A DNA stretch of 64,000 nucleotides. Origin: Parabacteroides johnsonii DSM 18315 (GTDB lineage Bacteria; Bacteroidota; Bacteroidia; Bacteroidales; Tannerellaceae). Of this stretch, positions 36,210 to 44,971 are shown piece by piece (positions within the stretch are counted from its first letter, which is position 1; each line of letters opens with the position of its first letter). A model generated the notes under the pieces. That model ran no database searches. It saw only the letters and a program-made list of their open reading frames with translations, and was not told where the DNA came from. Location: the NCBI RefSeq assembly GCF_025151045.1, contig NZ_CP102285.1, positions 1 through 64,000 of the forward strand. The letters are read 5' to 3'. Position numbers and translations under genes: made by a program.

Positions 36210-37427
36210 ATGAAAAAGACAATTATTGCGGTTGGTATGCTGTTCGCCATGACGATGTCTGCAACAATCCATGCACAAGAATCAGAGAAGAAAGAAAATG
36301 AAGAAGGGTTTGTTTTTACGACAGTAAAGGAGAATCCGATCACTTCGATTAAGAACCAGAATCGCGCCGGAACTTGTTGGTGTTACTCGACAATGGCATT
36401 CCTGGAATCGGAATTGCTTCGTATGGGAAAGGGTGAATATGATTTATCCGAAATGTTTACGGTTTACAATACTTATCTGGATCGTGCGGATGCTGCTGTG
36501 CGTACTCACGGAGATGTTTCCTTTTCGCAAGGTGGTTCTTTCTATGACGTGATTTATGGAATGGAAGCTTTCGGCCTGGTTCCGGAAGAAGAAATGCGTC
36601 CGGGTGTGATGTATGGTGATACGTTGAGCAACCATACCGAACTTTCCGCCCTTGCGGATGCAATGGTCGCTGCTGTTGCCAAAGGCAAACTGCGTAAATT
36701 GCAATCAGATGAAAATAACGCCATGTTGTGGAAAAAAGCAGTTGCTGCCGTTCACGAAATTTATTTAGGCAAGGCTCCTGAGAAGTTTACTTATAAAGGT
36801 AAAGAATATACTCCGCAGTCTTTTTATAAGTCTACCGGTTTGAATCCTTCCGACTATGTGTCTTTGACTTCTTATACACATCGTCCGTTCTATACTCAAT
36901 TCCCGATCGAGGTTCAGGATAACTGGCGTCATGGATTGTCTTACAACTTGCCTATCGACGAATTGATGGAAGTGTTCGACAATGCTATCAATACCGGTTA
37001 TACAATTGCCTGGGGTTCTGACGTAAGCGAATCTGGTTTTACCCGTGATGGTGTAGCCGTTATGCCTGACAATGAAAAAGTTCAGGAACTAAGCGGTTCC
37101 GACATGGCCCATTGGTTGAAATTGAAACCGGAAGAAAAGAAACTGAATACAAAGCCTCAACCGCAGAAATGGTGTACACAGGAAGAACGCCAGCTGGCTT
37201 ATGATAACTACGAAACGACTGATGACCACGGCATGCAGATTTATGGTATCGCTAAAGACCAGGAAGGTAACGAGTACTACATGGTGAAGAACTCTTGGGG
37301 TACTTCCAATAAGTATGAAGGTATCTGGTATGCATCCAAAGCATTTGTCCGTTACAAGACCATGAACATCGTCGTTCACAAAGATGCACTTCCTAAAGCA
37401 ATCAAAGCTAAGTTGGGAATCAAATAA
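36210..37427 (+). CDS. C1-family (papain/bleomycin hydrolase-like) peptidase, exported
   Basis: 405 residues. A signal peptide ends near ATIHAQ (about 23). The papain-type active site starts with Gln50 and Cys56 in KNQNRAGTCWCYST. The catalytic His is in TTDDHGMQIYGIAKD and the Asn in YYMVKNSWGTSNKYEG. The layout matches the C1B aminopeptidase C/bleomycin hydrolase-like group of Bacteroidales, here with an export signal, so it probably trims peptides in the periplasm. A bidirectional terminator follows. Confidence 0.88.
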   Translation: MKKTIIAVGMLFAMTMSATIHAQESEKKENEEGFVFTTVKENPITSIKNQNRAGTCWCYSTMAFLESELLRMGKGEYDLSEMFTVYNTYLDRADAAVRTHGDVSFSQGGSFYDVIYGMEAFGLVPEEEMRPGVMYGDTLSNHTELSALADAMVAAVAKGKLRKLQSDENNAMLWKKAVAAVHEIYLGKAPEKFTYKGKEYTPQSFYKSTGLNPSDYVSLTSYTHRPFYTQFPIEVQDNWRHGLSYNLPIDELMEVFDNAINTGYTIAWGSDVSESGFTRDGVAVMPDNEKVQELSGSDMAHWLKLKPEEKKLNTKPQPQKWCTQEERQLAYDNYETTDDHGMQIYGIAKDQEGNEYYMVKNSWGTSNKYEGIWYASKAFVRYKTMNIVVHKDALPKAIKAKLGIK

Positions 37428-37448
37428 ATTGACAATTGAGAAATAAAC

Positions 37449-37487
37449 AAAAGAGGCATTCCGATTTCTTTCGGGGTGCCTCTTTTC
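37449..37487. terminator. Bidirectional terminator
   Basis: AAAAGAGGCA (37449-37458) pairs with TGCCTCTTTT (37477-37486), with an inner CCG/CGG pair. It lies between the convergent peptidase and NlpE-like lipoprotein genes. Confidence 0.8.
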
Positions 37488-37522
37488 TATTTATACAAAG
37501 ATGTGCTGTGAAGATGTATCAA

Positions 37523-38092
37523 TTATTGTACGAGTTTTAGCGTGTAATTAAGGTCGGAGGCGGCTTTTTGTAATTCCTGGTTCAACATGGTCAGGCTATC
37601 CCCTTCTGCCTGGAAATAAAATACCATGCTGCCGTCACTTGGAATCAGTTCATATATGATTGCGCTTGCATCGGCAGGAGTTCCTTTTTTTACCTGGCGT
37701 TTACCGGTAGAAGTGAATGTCTGGTCTTTGCCGTTTTCTGCTTCCAAATAAGTGGCGTCCAGTGCATAAACTCCGTCATCGCTATCTTGCTGATAGAATA
37801 AAGTCAGGTCGTAAACGATACCGGGGCCATCGGCTGCCGGAACAGTCCCTTTGTATTTTTTCTGTACGACCGCACCCTTTTTCGGGTCCAGTTTCAAGGA
37901 GTCGCGCATATTGATTGGCTTTGCGGGTTTAGCCTTTACTACCGGTAGCTCCGGCAGGGAAGGAGCATCGGGAGCCGCTTCGGCGACAGCAATACTTTCT
38001 TCTTCAACCAACACGGGAGTGTCTTTTGCAACCTTCCCGTTACATGCAGCCAAAAATGCCAGCGCTGCTACTGCGATAAAATACTTTTTCAT
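37523..38092 (-). CDS. NlpE N-terminal-like lipoprotein lacking the CxxC pair
   Basis: 189 residues, lipobox FLAAC (Cys 17). After a Pro/Ala-rich linker, residues about 80-189 resemble the NlpE N-terminal domain: YKGTVPAADGPGIVYDLTLFY, then YALDATYLE and QTFTSTGKRQVKKG. In E. coli NlpE the corresponding stretch is PCADCEGI; here both cysteines are replaced (PAADGPGI). Copper or surface sensing by that pair is therefore unlikely, and the fold assignment rests on pattern only. It stands alone downstream of the DPP-IV terminator. Confidence 0.7.
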   Translation of the reverse strand: MKKYFIAVAALAFLAACNGKVAKDTPVLVEEESIAVAEAAPDAPSLPELPVVKAKPAKPINMRDSLKLDPKKGAVVQKKYKGTVPAADGPGIVYDLTLFYQQDSDDGVYALDATYLEAENGKDQTFTSTGKRQVKKGTPADASAIIYELIPSDGSMVFYFQAEGDSLTMLNQELQKAASDLNYTLKLVQ

Positions 38093-38136
38093 TTTGTACT
38101 TTTTATTTAGAGATTTAGTGACTTTTGGAGATATAA

Positions 38137-38177
38137 CAAAAGACCCCCTGCATTTTGTTTTTGCAGAGGGTCTTTTT
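38137..38177 (-). terminator. Intrinsic terminator of the DPP-IV gene
   Basis: On the minus strand, a 15-bp stem (plus-strand arms 38138-38152 and 38162-38176, one mismatch) ends in TTTT. It lies just past the stop of the S9 peptidase. Confidence 0.8.
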
Positions 38178-38179
38178 AA

Positions 38180-40486
38180 CTATCTACCGCCGGCGGGTAG
38201 ATGGTCCAGCCAGTATTTGGCCATCGTCATTCGCAAGTGTAAGGTCGTGCCCGGACGTTCGTAAATGCCATGGCTGCGCATCGGATAGCTGACTTGGCTG
38301 AACATCTTGCCATGCTTCACCAATTCATCGACCAGCATCTCGCAGTTTTGATAGTGGACGTTGTCGTCGCCAGTACCGTGTATCAGGAGCAGATTTCCTT
38401 TCAGTCCGGATGCGTATGTGATCGGAGAACCTTTTCGGTAACCTTCCGGATTGTTCTGTGGCGTGTTCATATACCGTTCCTGGTAGATCGTGTCGTAGGT
38501 GCGTTGGTCGGCAACGAAAGCGATAGCGATACCCGTGTGGAAGACGTCCGGATAACGGAACATGGAGTTCAGCGTCTGACTTCCACCGCCGCTCCATCCG
38601 GTAATGCCGATACGATCTGCATCGATAAACGGATAACGGCGTGCCATATCCTGGATGCCTCGTGCTTGGTCTTCGGAAGCAAACGTGCCGACTTCACCAT
38701 AGATACATTTGCGCCATTCACGGCCGCGTGGAGTGTTGGCTCCTCGGTTGTCAATGCTGACAACGATATATCCGAGGTTGGCGACATACTGGTTCCAGAG
38801 GTCGCCGCCGCCCCATACGTCCTGTACGGTCGAACTGGCCGGTTCGCCATAGACCTCTATGATGACGGGGTATTTCTTTGTCGGATCGAAGTTGACCGGT
38901 TTGATCATCCAGGCATCCAATTCGAGGTCGCCGGAGGTCACTTTGACGAACTCTTTAGGGTTCAGTCCCAGTGCGGCATATTGTTCGCGTGCCTTTACAT
39001 TGTCCTCTATCACCCTTACAGATTGATGTTTGGGAAAGGAAACCATGTCAATCACCGAAGGAGTCGCCGCATTGCTATAGGTATGGACCGCCCATTTTCC
39101 GGTAGGCGACATATTATAACGATGCTGTCCCGGCTGGTCTGCCGGACTGAGCCGTTTCACTTCTCCCTTTCCGAAAAGCTCTGCGCTGTAGAGATAACGT
39201 TGGGTATAGTTTTCCGGTGAAGCGATAAAATATACCAATCCTTTCTGAAGATCCGTCCCGACTTGTGATATATAGTCGAAGTTACCTTTCGTGATCGGCT
39301 GTATCTCTTTCCCGTCCCGGCTGATGCGATAGAGATGGCGCCATCCGTCGCGTTCGCTCTCCCAGGTGAACCAGGTGTTGTCCTTCAGCCATTGAATATT
39401 GTCGTTCGTGTCCAGCCATGCAGCATCGGTGTCGGTAAAGATGTTTTGAGGTGTGGAACTGCCGATGCGGGTGATCCAGACTTTGTTCGTGTTCTGCGGA
39501 CGGTTCATCTGCTGGATGAACAGCTCGTTGCTTCCGGGGATAAACTCCATACGGGGAATATAGTTGTTCCGCGGATCACCGGGAATCTCGATCCAGGTTG
39601 TTGTTCCCCCGGTTACTGGAAGATAGCCCACTTTGACCGCCGAGTTCGTGCTGCCGGCTTTCGGATAAGGGAAATGCAGGATGGTCGGGTAGATGGAATC
39701 CACATTATTGATGATGTCGAACACACCCGTTCCTTTCGTGTCGCTCTGCCAGTAGGCGATATACTGTCCGTCCGGGCTCCATCGGAAACCGTCGCGGCAG
39801 GCGAATTCTTCTTCATACACCCAGTCGAATGTACCGTTCACGATCGTCTGGCTCCCGTCATAGGTCAGTTGCGTGATCTGGCCGGAAGCGACATCTTCTA
39901 CATATATATTATTGTTCGAAACGAAAGCCACACGTGTTCCGTCAGGCGAGAATTTGGCAAACATCATCGACGATTGGGGAAGTCCCTTCCCCAATTGGCG
40001 CAAAGTCCCGTCTTTCAGAGTCAGTACCCAGTAGTCGCCCTTCGTGTCGTAACGCCATACCCGTTTCGTATTATTATAGATCAAAACCTTTCCGTTGTCA
40101 GTGCTCCAGGAGATACTGCGAATGGCAATCGGCTTCCCGGTCTCTTTGTTGATAAACATAGAAGAAGGAATGATGACTTCCCGCCGGTTGTCTTTGGCGC
40201 GGTAGGCAACAATGTCCATACCGCCTGTCTCGGCGTTTGGTTCCATCCGGCTGTATCGTTCGCCATCCTTCATCCATGTCATGGCGCCGATTCCTTTTGT
40301 CTGCACCAGTCGTCCTCCAACGACATCTTCCAAATGGAGTCTACCCTTTGCTGTGGTCGCTTCGCTTTGTGCAAACGGATCGCCGTCCGTCTCCGTCCGG
40401 TTTTCCCATGGCATGATTTGTGCCATACTTACATTTCCGGCCAGCAGGATGCACGCTACCGGAAGAATGAGTTTGTTTAGTTTCAT
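38180..40486 (-). CDS. S9 family prolyl peptidase (dipeptidyl peptidase IV type)
   Basis: 768 residues. Signal peptide ends near GNVSMAQ (about 22). An eight-bladed beta-propeller (about 60-490, DPPIV_N type) precedes an alpha/beta hydrolase domain. The catalytic Ser is in GITGWSGGGSQTLN, the Asp in IHGTGDDNVHYQN and the His in MRSHGIYERPG. The substrate-anchoring Glu pair of DPP-IV is likely the EE in FDWVYEEEFACRDGF. It cleaves Xaa-Pro dipeptides from peptide N-termini in the periplasm, in keeping with the peptide and proline metabolism encoded around it. Confidence 0.92.
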   Translation of the reverse strand: MKLNKLILPVACILLAGNVSMAQIMPWENRTETDGDPFAQSEATTAKGRLHLEDVVGGRLVQTKGIGAMTWMKDGERYSRMEPNAETGGMDIVAYRAKDNRREVIIPSSMFINKETGKPIAIRSISWSTDNGKVLIYNNTKRVWRYDTKGDYWVLTLKDGTLRQLGKGLPQSSMMFAKFSPDGTRVAFVSNNNIYVEDVASGQITQLTYDGSQTIVNGTFDWVYEEEFACRDGFRWSPDGQYIAYWQSDTKGTGVFDIINNVDSIYPTILHFPYPKAGSTNSAVKVGYLPVTGGTTTWIEIPGDPRNNYIPRMEFIPGSNELFIQQMNRPQNTNKVWITRIGSSTPQNIFTDTDAAWLDTNDNIQWLKDNTWFTWESERDGWRHLYRISRDGKEIQPITKGNFDYISQVGTDLQKGLVYFIASPENYTQRYLYSAELFGKGEVKRLSPADQPGQHRYNMSPTGKWAVHTYSNAATPSVIDMVSFPKHQSVRVIEDNVKAREQYAALGLNPKEFVKVTSGDLELDAWMIKPVNFDPTKKYPVIIEVYGEPASSTVQDVWGGGDLWNQYVANLGYIVVSIDNRGANTPRGREWRKCIYGEVGTFASEDQARGIQDMARRYPFIDADRIGITGWSGGGSQTLNSMFRYPDVFHTGIAIAFVADQRTYDTIYQERYMNTPQNNPEGYRKGSPITYASGLKGNLLLIHGTGDDNVHYQNCEMLVDELVKHGKMFSQVSYPMRSHGIYERPGTTLHLRMTMAKYWLDHLPAGGR

Positions 40487-40603
40487 GTATATTAGTTTTA
40501 ATAATTAGCTGCCTGCAAAGAACGGAATGTTTTTTCGAATGTACAAATCATAATACAGAAGAAAACTGTCAGATATATGAAATCCGGAAACCTTGTCTTT
40601 CCT

Positions 40604-40611
40604 TATCTTTG
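40604..40611 (+). promoter_or_regulatory. -7 promoter box of the GH78-like gene
   Basis: TATCTTTG, 31 bases before ATG 40643. This location supports 40643 over the upstream in-frame ATG at 40577. No good -33 element was seen. Confidence 0.5.
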
Positions 40612-40642
40612 CCGCAGAAATCAATCAATAAATAAACATACC

Positions 40643-42931
40643 ATGAGTACATTACTAAACCGCTTTACCTTGCTGGCCTCTTTCGCCTTTTCGGCTTTTT
40701 GCTTGCAGGCTGTTGATAAAAAACCTTCCGGGCTGATGACTGACCTGATCGAGCATACCGGGCAGACGTGGCAGAACGGATACGCGTCAAACCTTCCGGT
40801 CTGGCAACTCGATGAGGCGATCGAACCTTTGCAATATGCCGCTATCCGTTCGTCACATCCCGCCTTTTCCTGGATCGTACCTGGTGAAACCGGGGGGACA
40901 CGACAGACTGCTTATCGTGTGATCGTGGCCGATAACCATGAGGATGCTGCTTCGGGGAGAGGTAATCTGTGGGACAGTGGGGTGGTCGGGAGCGATCAGT
41001 CCGTAGCCGTCCGTTACGCCGGTGAAGCATTGAAACCCGGCAAATCCTATTTCTGGCGGGTAAAGACGGTGACGAACACCGAAGGAGAAAGCGAATGGTC
41101 TGAAGTGAAGGCCTTCCGTACTGCCGACCGTTTGTCCGAATATGAAACGGCCTACTATCCGCAGGTGAAGACGATGGAGTTTCCGGCCGGGATAACGGAA
41201 ATCCACCCCGGTACGCGCCTTGTCGACTTTGGGAAAGATGCTTTTGGGCAGTTGGTACTGACGTTGGCATCCGATGGCACGCGCGATTCGGTGATCGTGC
41301 ATTTAGGGGAATGTCTCGAAGGAGGGCGCATCCTGCGTGATCCGGGCAAGTCGACAATCCGTTATCACCGTTATCCGCTGGCTTTGCTGAAGGGTACTCA
41401 TACATACCGGATCAAAATCGGTAAGGATAAAAGGAATACAGGATCGGCTGCCGTGTTGATGCCAGCCTATGTGGGAGAAGTCGTTCCTTTCCGCTATTGT
41501 GAGATCGAAGGATATGAGGTACCTTTGTCACCGGCCTCGGTTGTCCGCGAGACGGTACATTATCCGTTTGACGAGACAGCCTCTTCTTTCCGTTCTTCCA
41601 ATGAACTGCTGAACCAGATCTGGGATCTTTGCAAATATTCTGTCCGGGCTACTTCGTTCTTAGGCGTTTATGTGGATGGTGACCGCGAACGTATTCCTTA
41701 TGAGGCGGATGCCTTGATCAACCAACTTTGCCATTATGGGGTGGATCGTGAATATGCGATTGCTCGTCGTTCGCATGAATACCTGCTACAGCATCCGACA
41801 TGGCCGACCGAATGGATTTTACAGGCGTTGTCGATTGCCTGGTACGATTATCTGTACACGGGCGATAGCCGTTCACTCGAATCCAGTTATGAATTGTTGA
41901 AACCGCGTGTCCTGATGGCTCTCCGCGAGAAGAACGGGCTGATCAGCACGACAACCGGGTTGCAGACGGATGATTTCCTCCGCTCGATCCGTATGAAGGG
42001 ACAGATACGGGATATTGTGGACTGGCCGCATACTGGAATACTCGGTTTGGGGAAGAAGCAAGGAGGTGAAGACGACGGGTTTGCCTTTACCGATTATAAT
42101 GCGGTGACGAATGCCTGGCATTACGAGGCTTTGAAGCTGATGGAAGGTATTGCCGGTGCGTTGGGTAAGCAGGATGACGCCACTTTCTATGCGTCTGAAT
42201 CGGATGCTTTCAAAAAACGGTTCATCCGTTCGTTCTTTAATGCTCGCAAGGGTTATTTCACTGATGGCCTTGCTTCCGACACCGACCATGCTTCCCTGCA
42301 TGGCAATATGTTTCCGTTGGCGTTCGACCTGGTCCCGGCTGGGAAGAAACAAAACGTCGTCGACTTTATCCAAACCCGCGGGATGGCTTGTAGTGTCTAT
42401 GGTTCGCAATTCTTGATGGATGCGCTCTATGAAGCGAATGATGCCGAATATGCTTTGCATATGCTGACCAAGACGGACGATCGCAGTTGGTATAATATGA
42501 TCCGTGTCGGTTCGACTATCTCGCTTGAAGCCTGGGACAATAAGTACAAACCGAATCAGGACTGGAACCATGCTTGGGGAGCAGCTCCTGCCAATATCAT
42601 CCCACGTCGCCTGATGGGAGTGGAGCCTCTGACGCCCGGTTTCGCTACTGCCCGTATCAAACCGCAGCTTGCTTCGCTCGAATGGGCGGAGGCTACGATT
42701 CCGACGATCCGGGGTGCGATTCGTATGGAGGTAGAGAATAAGGCGGACACCTATGTCCTTAGAGTGACAATTCCTGCCAATATGGATGCCGAAGTGTATC
42801 TTCCGCTCCCGTCCGGTAAATATACCGTAACGAATAACGGCGTTCCGGTGAAAGTCGCTAAGGTGAAGGGAGAGCCGTTCCTCTCTGTCGGGAAGATCGG
42901 TTCCGGTAGCTATACCTTTGTAGTGAATTGA
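40643..42931 (+). CDS. Alpha-L-rhamnosidase-like glycoside hydrolase (GH78 type)
   Basis: 762 residues with a signal peptide (about 1-24, ending FCLQAVD). An N-terminal fibronectin/beta-sandwich region contains SYFWRVKTVTNTEGESEWSEVKAFRT, typical of GH78 leaders. The six-hairpin barrel follows (about 320-680) with DGDRERIPYEADALINQ near the expected general acid site. A C-terminal beta-sandwich closes it (PLTPGFATARIKPQL onward). Likely substrates are terminal rhamnose or related deoxy sugars on plant or bacterial glycans, but no neighbouring SusCD pair supports a specific target. Confidence 0.85.
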   Translation: MSTLLNRFTLLASFAFSAFCLQAVDKKPSGLMTDLIEHTGQTWQNGYASNLPVWQLDEAIEPLQYAAIRSSHPAFSWIVPGETGGTRQTAYRVIVADNHEDAASGRGNLWDSGVVGSDQSVAVRYAGEALKPGKSYFWRVKTVTNTEGESEWSEVKAFRTADRLSEYETAYYPQVKTMEFPAGITEIHPGTRLVDFGKDAFGQLVLTLASDGTRDSVIVHLGECLEGGRILRDPGKSTIRYHRYPLALLKGTHTYRIKIGKDKRNTGSAAVLMPAYVGEVVPFRYCEIEGYEVPLSPASVVRETVHYPFDETASSFRSSNELLNQIWDLCKYSVRATSFLGVYVDGDRERIPYEADALINQLCHYGVDREYAIARRSHEYLLQHPTWPTEWILQALSIAWYDYLYTGDSRSLESSYELLKPRVLMALREKNGLISTTTGLQTDDFLRSIRMKGQIRDIVDWPHTGILGLGKKQGGEDDGFAFTDYNAVTNAWHYEALKLMEGIAGALGKQDDATFYASESDAFKKRFIRSFFNARKGYFTDGLASDTDHASLHGNMFPLAFDLVPAGKKQNVVDFIQTRGMACSVYGSQFLMDALYEANDAEYALHMLTKTDDRSWYNMIRVGSTISLEAWDNKYKPNQDWNHAWGAAPANIIPRRLMGVEPLTPGFATARIKPQLASLEWAEATIPTIRGAIRMEVENKADTYVLRVTIPANMDAEVYLPLPSGKYTVTNNGVPVKVAKVKGEPFLSVGKIGSGSYTFVVN

Positions 42932-42939
42932 CCGTCCCA

Positions 42940-42971
42940 TTTGTTCAGTATGGCTTTGTATGCTATCTTTG
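42940..42971 (+). promoter_or_regulatory. Promoter of the FKBP gene
   Basis: TTTG (42940-42943), a 20-nt spacer and TATCTTTG (42964-42971): a full consensus Bacteroidetes promoter, 33 bases before the start codon. Confidence 0.8.
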
Positions 42972-43003
42972 CGCCTTCAAAACAATAAAAGGCTAAAGAA
43001 CAA

Positions 43004-43498
43004 ATGAAGAGATCTATTTATGCAGTAGCCTGTCTGATGATGGTGCTGCTGGCCGGGTTTACCGCTTGTGGGGATGACGATGACAGCAACGTTGCCTATT
43101 TCGAAAAGAATCGCGACTATATCCGCGAAAAGAAAGTATTGAAGGGAGACAATGGAGAGTTGCTTTATAAGCAGGTTGTTTTAGGTGGCGACACCGCTTT
43201 GTATCGTGTGTTGAGCAAGGAGGGAGAGGAAACGCAATGTCCGACGGCCCAGACCTCTGTGACAATGACCTTGAAAGGTGATTTTATCAGCGGCCAGAAT
43301 TTCCAGAAGGAGATGACGATGACGCTTACTCCTGCCAGTGTTGTGCCAGGATTAGGAGCAATATTGCTGAATAATACTATCGGCGAACGTGTCGAGGCGA
43401 TTATCCCTGCTTATTTGGGATATGGTTATTCTGATTATCGGGGCATTCCCGGCGGTTCAACCCTGATCTTCACCTACACAGTAGAGAAGTTCAATTAA
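43004..43498 (+). CDS. FKBP-type peptidyl-prolyl isomerase lipoprotein
   Basis: 164 residues with a lipobox (LAGFTAC, Cys 22) followed by an acidic DDDD stretch. The C-terminal half is a compact FKBP domain: VPGLGAILLN, GERVEAIIPAYLGYG, then GIPGGSTLIFTYTVEKF, matching the FKBP core. The protein is shorter than canonical Mip-type FKBPs and lacks a dimerisation helix. It probably assists folding of exported proteins at the outer membrane. Confidence 0.9.
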   Translation: MKRSIYAVACLMMVLLAGFTACGDDDDSNVAYFEKNRDYIREKKVLKGDNGELLYKQVVLGGDTALYRVLSKEGEETQCPTAQTSVTMTLKGDFISGQNFQKEMTMTLTPASVVPGLGAILLNNTIGERVEAIIPAYLGYGYSDYRGIPGGSTLIFTYTVEKFN

Positions 43499-43548
43499 TT
43501 AATAGGATGAAGAATGTAAATTATCATTTATTATTCCTCCAAAAATAA

Positions 43549-43586
43549 AAGATCCACCAACCGGAAGCTCCGATGGTGGATCTTAT
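43549..43586. terminator. Bidirectional terminator between FKBP and argD
   Basis: A perfect 11-bp stem, AAGATCCACCA (43549-43559) and TGGTGGATCTT (43574-43584), A-rich before and TA-rich after. It closes two convergent genes. Confidence 0.8.
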
Positions 43587-43625
43587 TATATTAAAGAAAC
43601 AATTAAGTCACGTGACGGAGGTTCG

Positions 43626-44753
43626 TTAAGCATTCAACACCTTGCGGAACCGTGCGATGAACTCTTTCGCTTCGTCCATACTCAGGCAGAGCGGCGGCAA
43701 CAGGCGGATCGTGTTGGTTCCGGCCACTCCCGTAAAGACTTTTTCTTCGAACAGTAACTTGCTGCGTACTTCCTTGATCGATTCTTCGAACTCGATACCG
43801 ATCATCAGGCCGCGTCCGCGAATCTCCTTAATCCCCGGTAACTTGTGCAACTCATCCAACAGATAAGCTCCTACTTCCCGCGCATTATCAATCAGTTTTT
43901 CATTTTCCATGATTTCCAGTACGGCAATGGCGGCCGCACAAGCTAAATGATTGCCTCCGAAAGTCGTGCCTAACATCCCATATACCGGTTTGAACATCGG
44001 GCTGATCAGCAATCCGCCCATTGGAAAACCGTTGCCGATACCTTTTGCCACTGAAATCAGGTCCGGTTTGATTCCGGCATACTGATGGGCGAAGAACTTA
44101 CCACTGCGTCCGTAACCCGATTGAATTTCGTCGAGAATCAGGCAGGCTTCATATTTCGTACATAAAGCACGCAGTTCCTGCATAAAGGAATCGGTCGGCA
44201 ACTGGATGCCGCCCACACCCTGAATACCTTCGATGATAACCGAAGATACGTCCCCCTTCTGCAATTCGGCTTCTACGGCTGCCGCATCGTTCAGAGGTAG
44301 GTAGGTGACGGCGAGGTCTTCGTTTACCGGAGCGATGATCTTCGGATTATCTGTCACGCGTACGGCGGCAGATGTGCGTCCGTGGAAGGCATGTTTGAAA
44401 GCGACCACCCGTTTCTTCCCGTTGTGGAAAGAAGCTAACTTCAAAGCATTTTCATTGGCTTCGGCTCCAGAGTTGATCAGAAAGAGCGAATAGTCGTCAT
44501 AGCCGGATGCCTTGCCCAAGCGGTCTGCTAACTTCTGTTGGAGACTGTTGAGGACAGAGTTGGAATAGAATCCTAACTTGTTTACCTGTTCGGTGATGGC
44601 CTTTACATATGTGGGATGGCTATGGCCGACCGAGATTACGGCGTGTCCGCCATACAGGTCGAGGTATTCGTTTCCCTCTGCATCCCATACATGACATCCC
44701 TTGCCTTTTACGATCTCTATATTGAATAATGGATATACGTCAAATAAATTCAT
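43626..44753 (-). CDS. argD: Acetyl/succinyl-ornithine aminotransferase
   Basis: PLP enzyme making N-acyl-ornithine from N-acyl-glutamate semialdehyde. 375 residues of class III aminotransferase. Landmarks are LFLINSGAEANENALKLA, AFKHAFHGRTSAAVRVT, LILDEIQSGYGRSGKFF (PLP Asp) and ISVAKGIGNGFPMGG (Schiff-base Lys). In Bacteroidetes the acyl group is succinyl, as implied by the N-succinylornithine transcarbamylase in this window. It is the last arginine gene of the minus-strand run; a repeat separates it from argC. Confidence 0.93.
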   Translation of the reverse strand: MNLFDVYPLFNIEIVKGKGCHVWDAEGNEYLDLYGGHAVISVGHSHPTYVKAITEQVNKLGFYSNSVLNSLQQKLADRLGKASGYDDYSLFLINSGAEANENALKLASFHNGKKRVVAFKHAFHGRTSAAVRVTDNPKIIAPVNEDLAVTYLPLNDAAAVEAELQKGDVSSVIIEGIQGVGGIQLPTDSFMQELRALCTKYEACLILDEIQSGYGRSGKFFAHQYAGIKPDLISVAKGIGNGFPMGGLLISPMFKPVYGMLGTTFGGNHLACAAAIAVLEIMENEKLIDNAREVGAYLLDELHKLPGIKEIRGRGLMIGIEFEESIKEVRSKLLFEEKVFTGVAGTNTIRLLPPLCLSMDEAKEFIARFRKVLNA

Positions 44754-44814
44754 GATGAATAAGTGTGTTGTTTATAAATGATGATTTATGGGGTATGAAT
44801 TAATAATAGCAACT

Positions 44815-44898
44815 CGTAGGGGTGGGGTTCTACTCCGCCCAATGTCAATAATGTTTGTCTTGCGGATTCAAAGGGCAGAGCAGAGCCCTGCCCCTACA
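44815..44898. repeat. REP-like GTAGGGG...CCCCTAC repeat in the argC-argD spacer
   Basis: Outer arms CGTAGGGG (44815) and CCCCTACA (to 44898) flank two G+C-rich inner hairpins (GGGTGGGGTT...CCGCCC and GGGCAGAG...AGAGCCC). This intergenic family is widespread in bacteria. It may attenuate or process the arg transcript ahead of argD. Confidence 0.65.
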
Positions 44899-44971
44899 GA
44901 ACGACAATTATATTTGTATATGATCATGCCATCCATGTTTCACACCCATAAATCAGCATTCTGAATATAAA

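Noticed and set aside
38270-40480. Long plus-strand frames opposite the S9 peptidase (316 and 381 codons)
   Set aside because: They are antisense shadows of a gene with clear catalytic motifs; no signal peptide or domain.
41873-42940. 355-codon minus frame opposite the GH78-like gene
   Set aside because: Shadow of a high-G+C coding region; composition is Arg/His-rich and has no domain.
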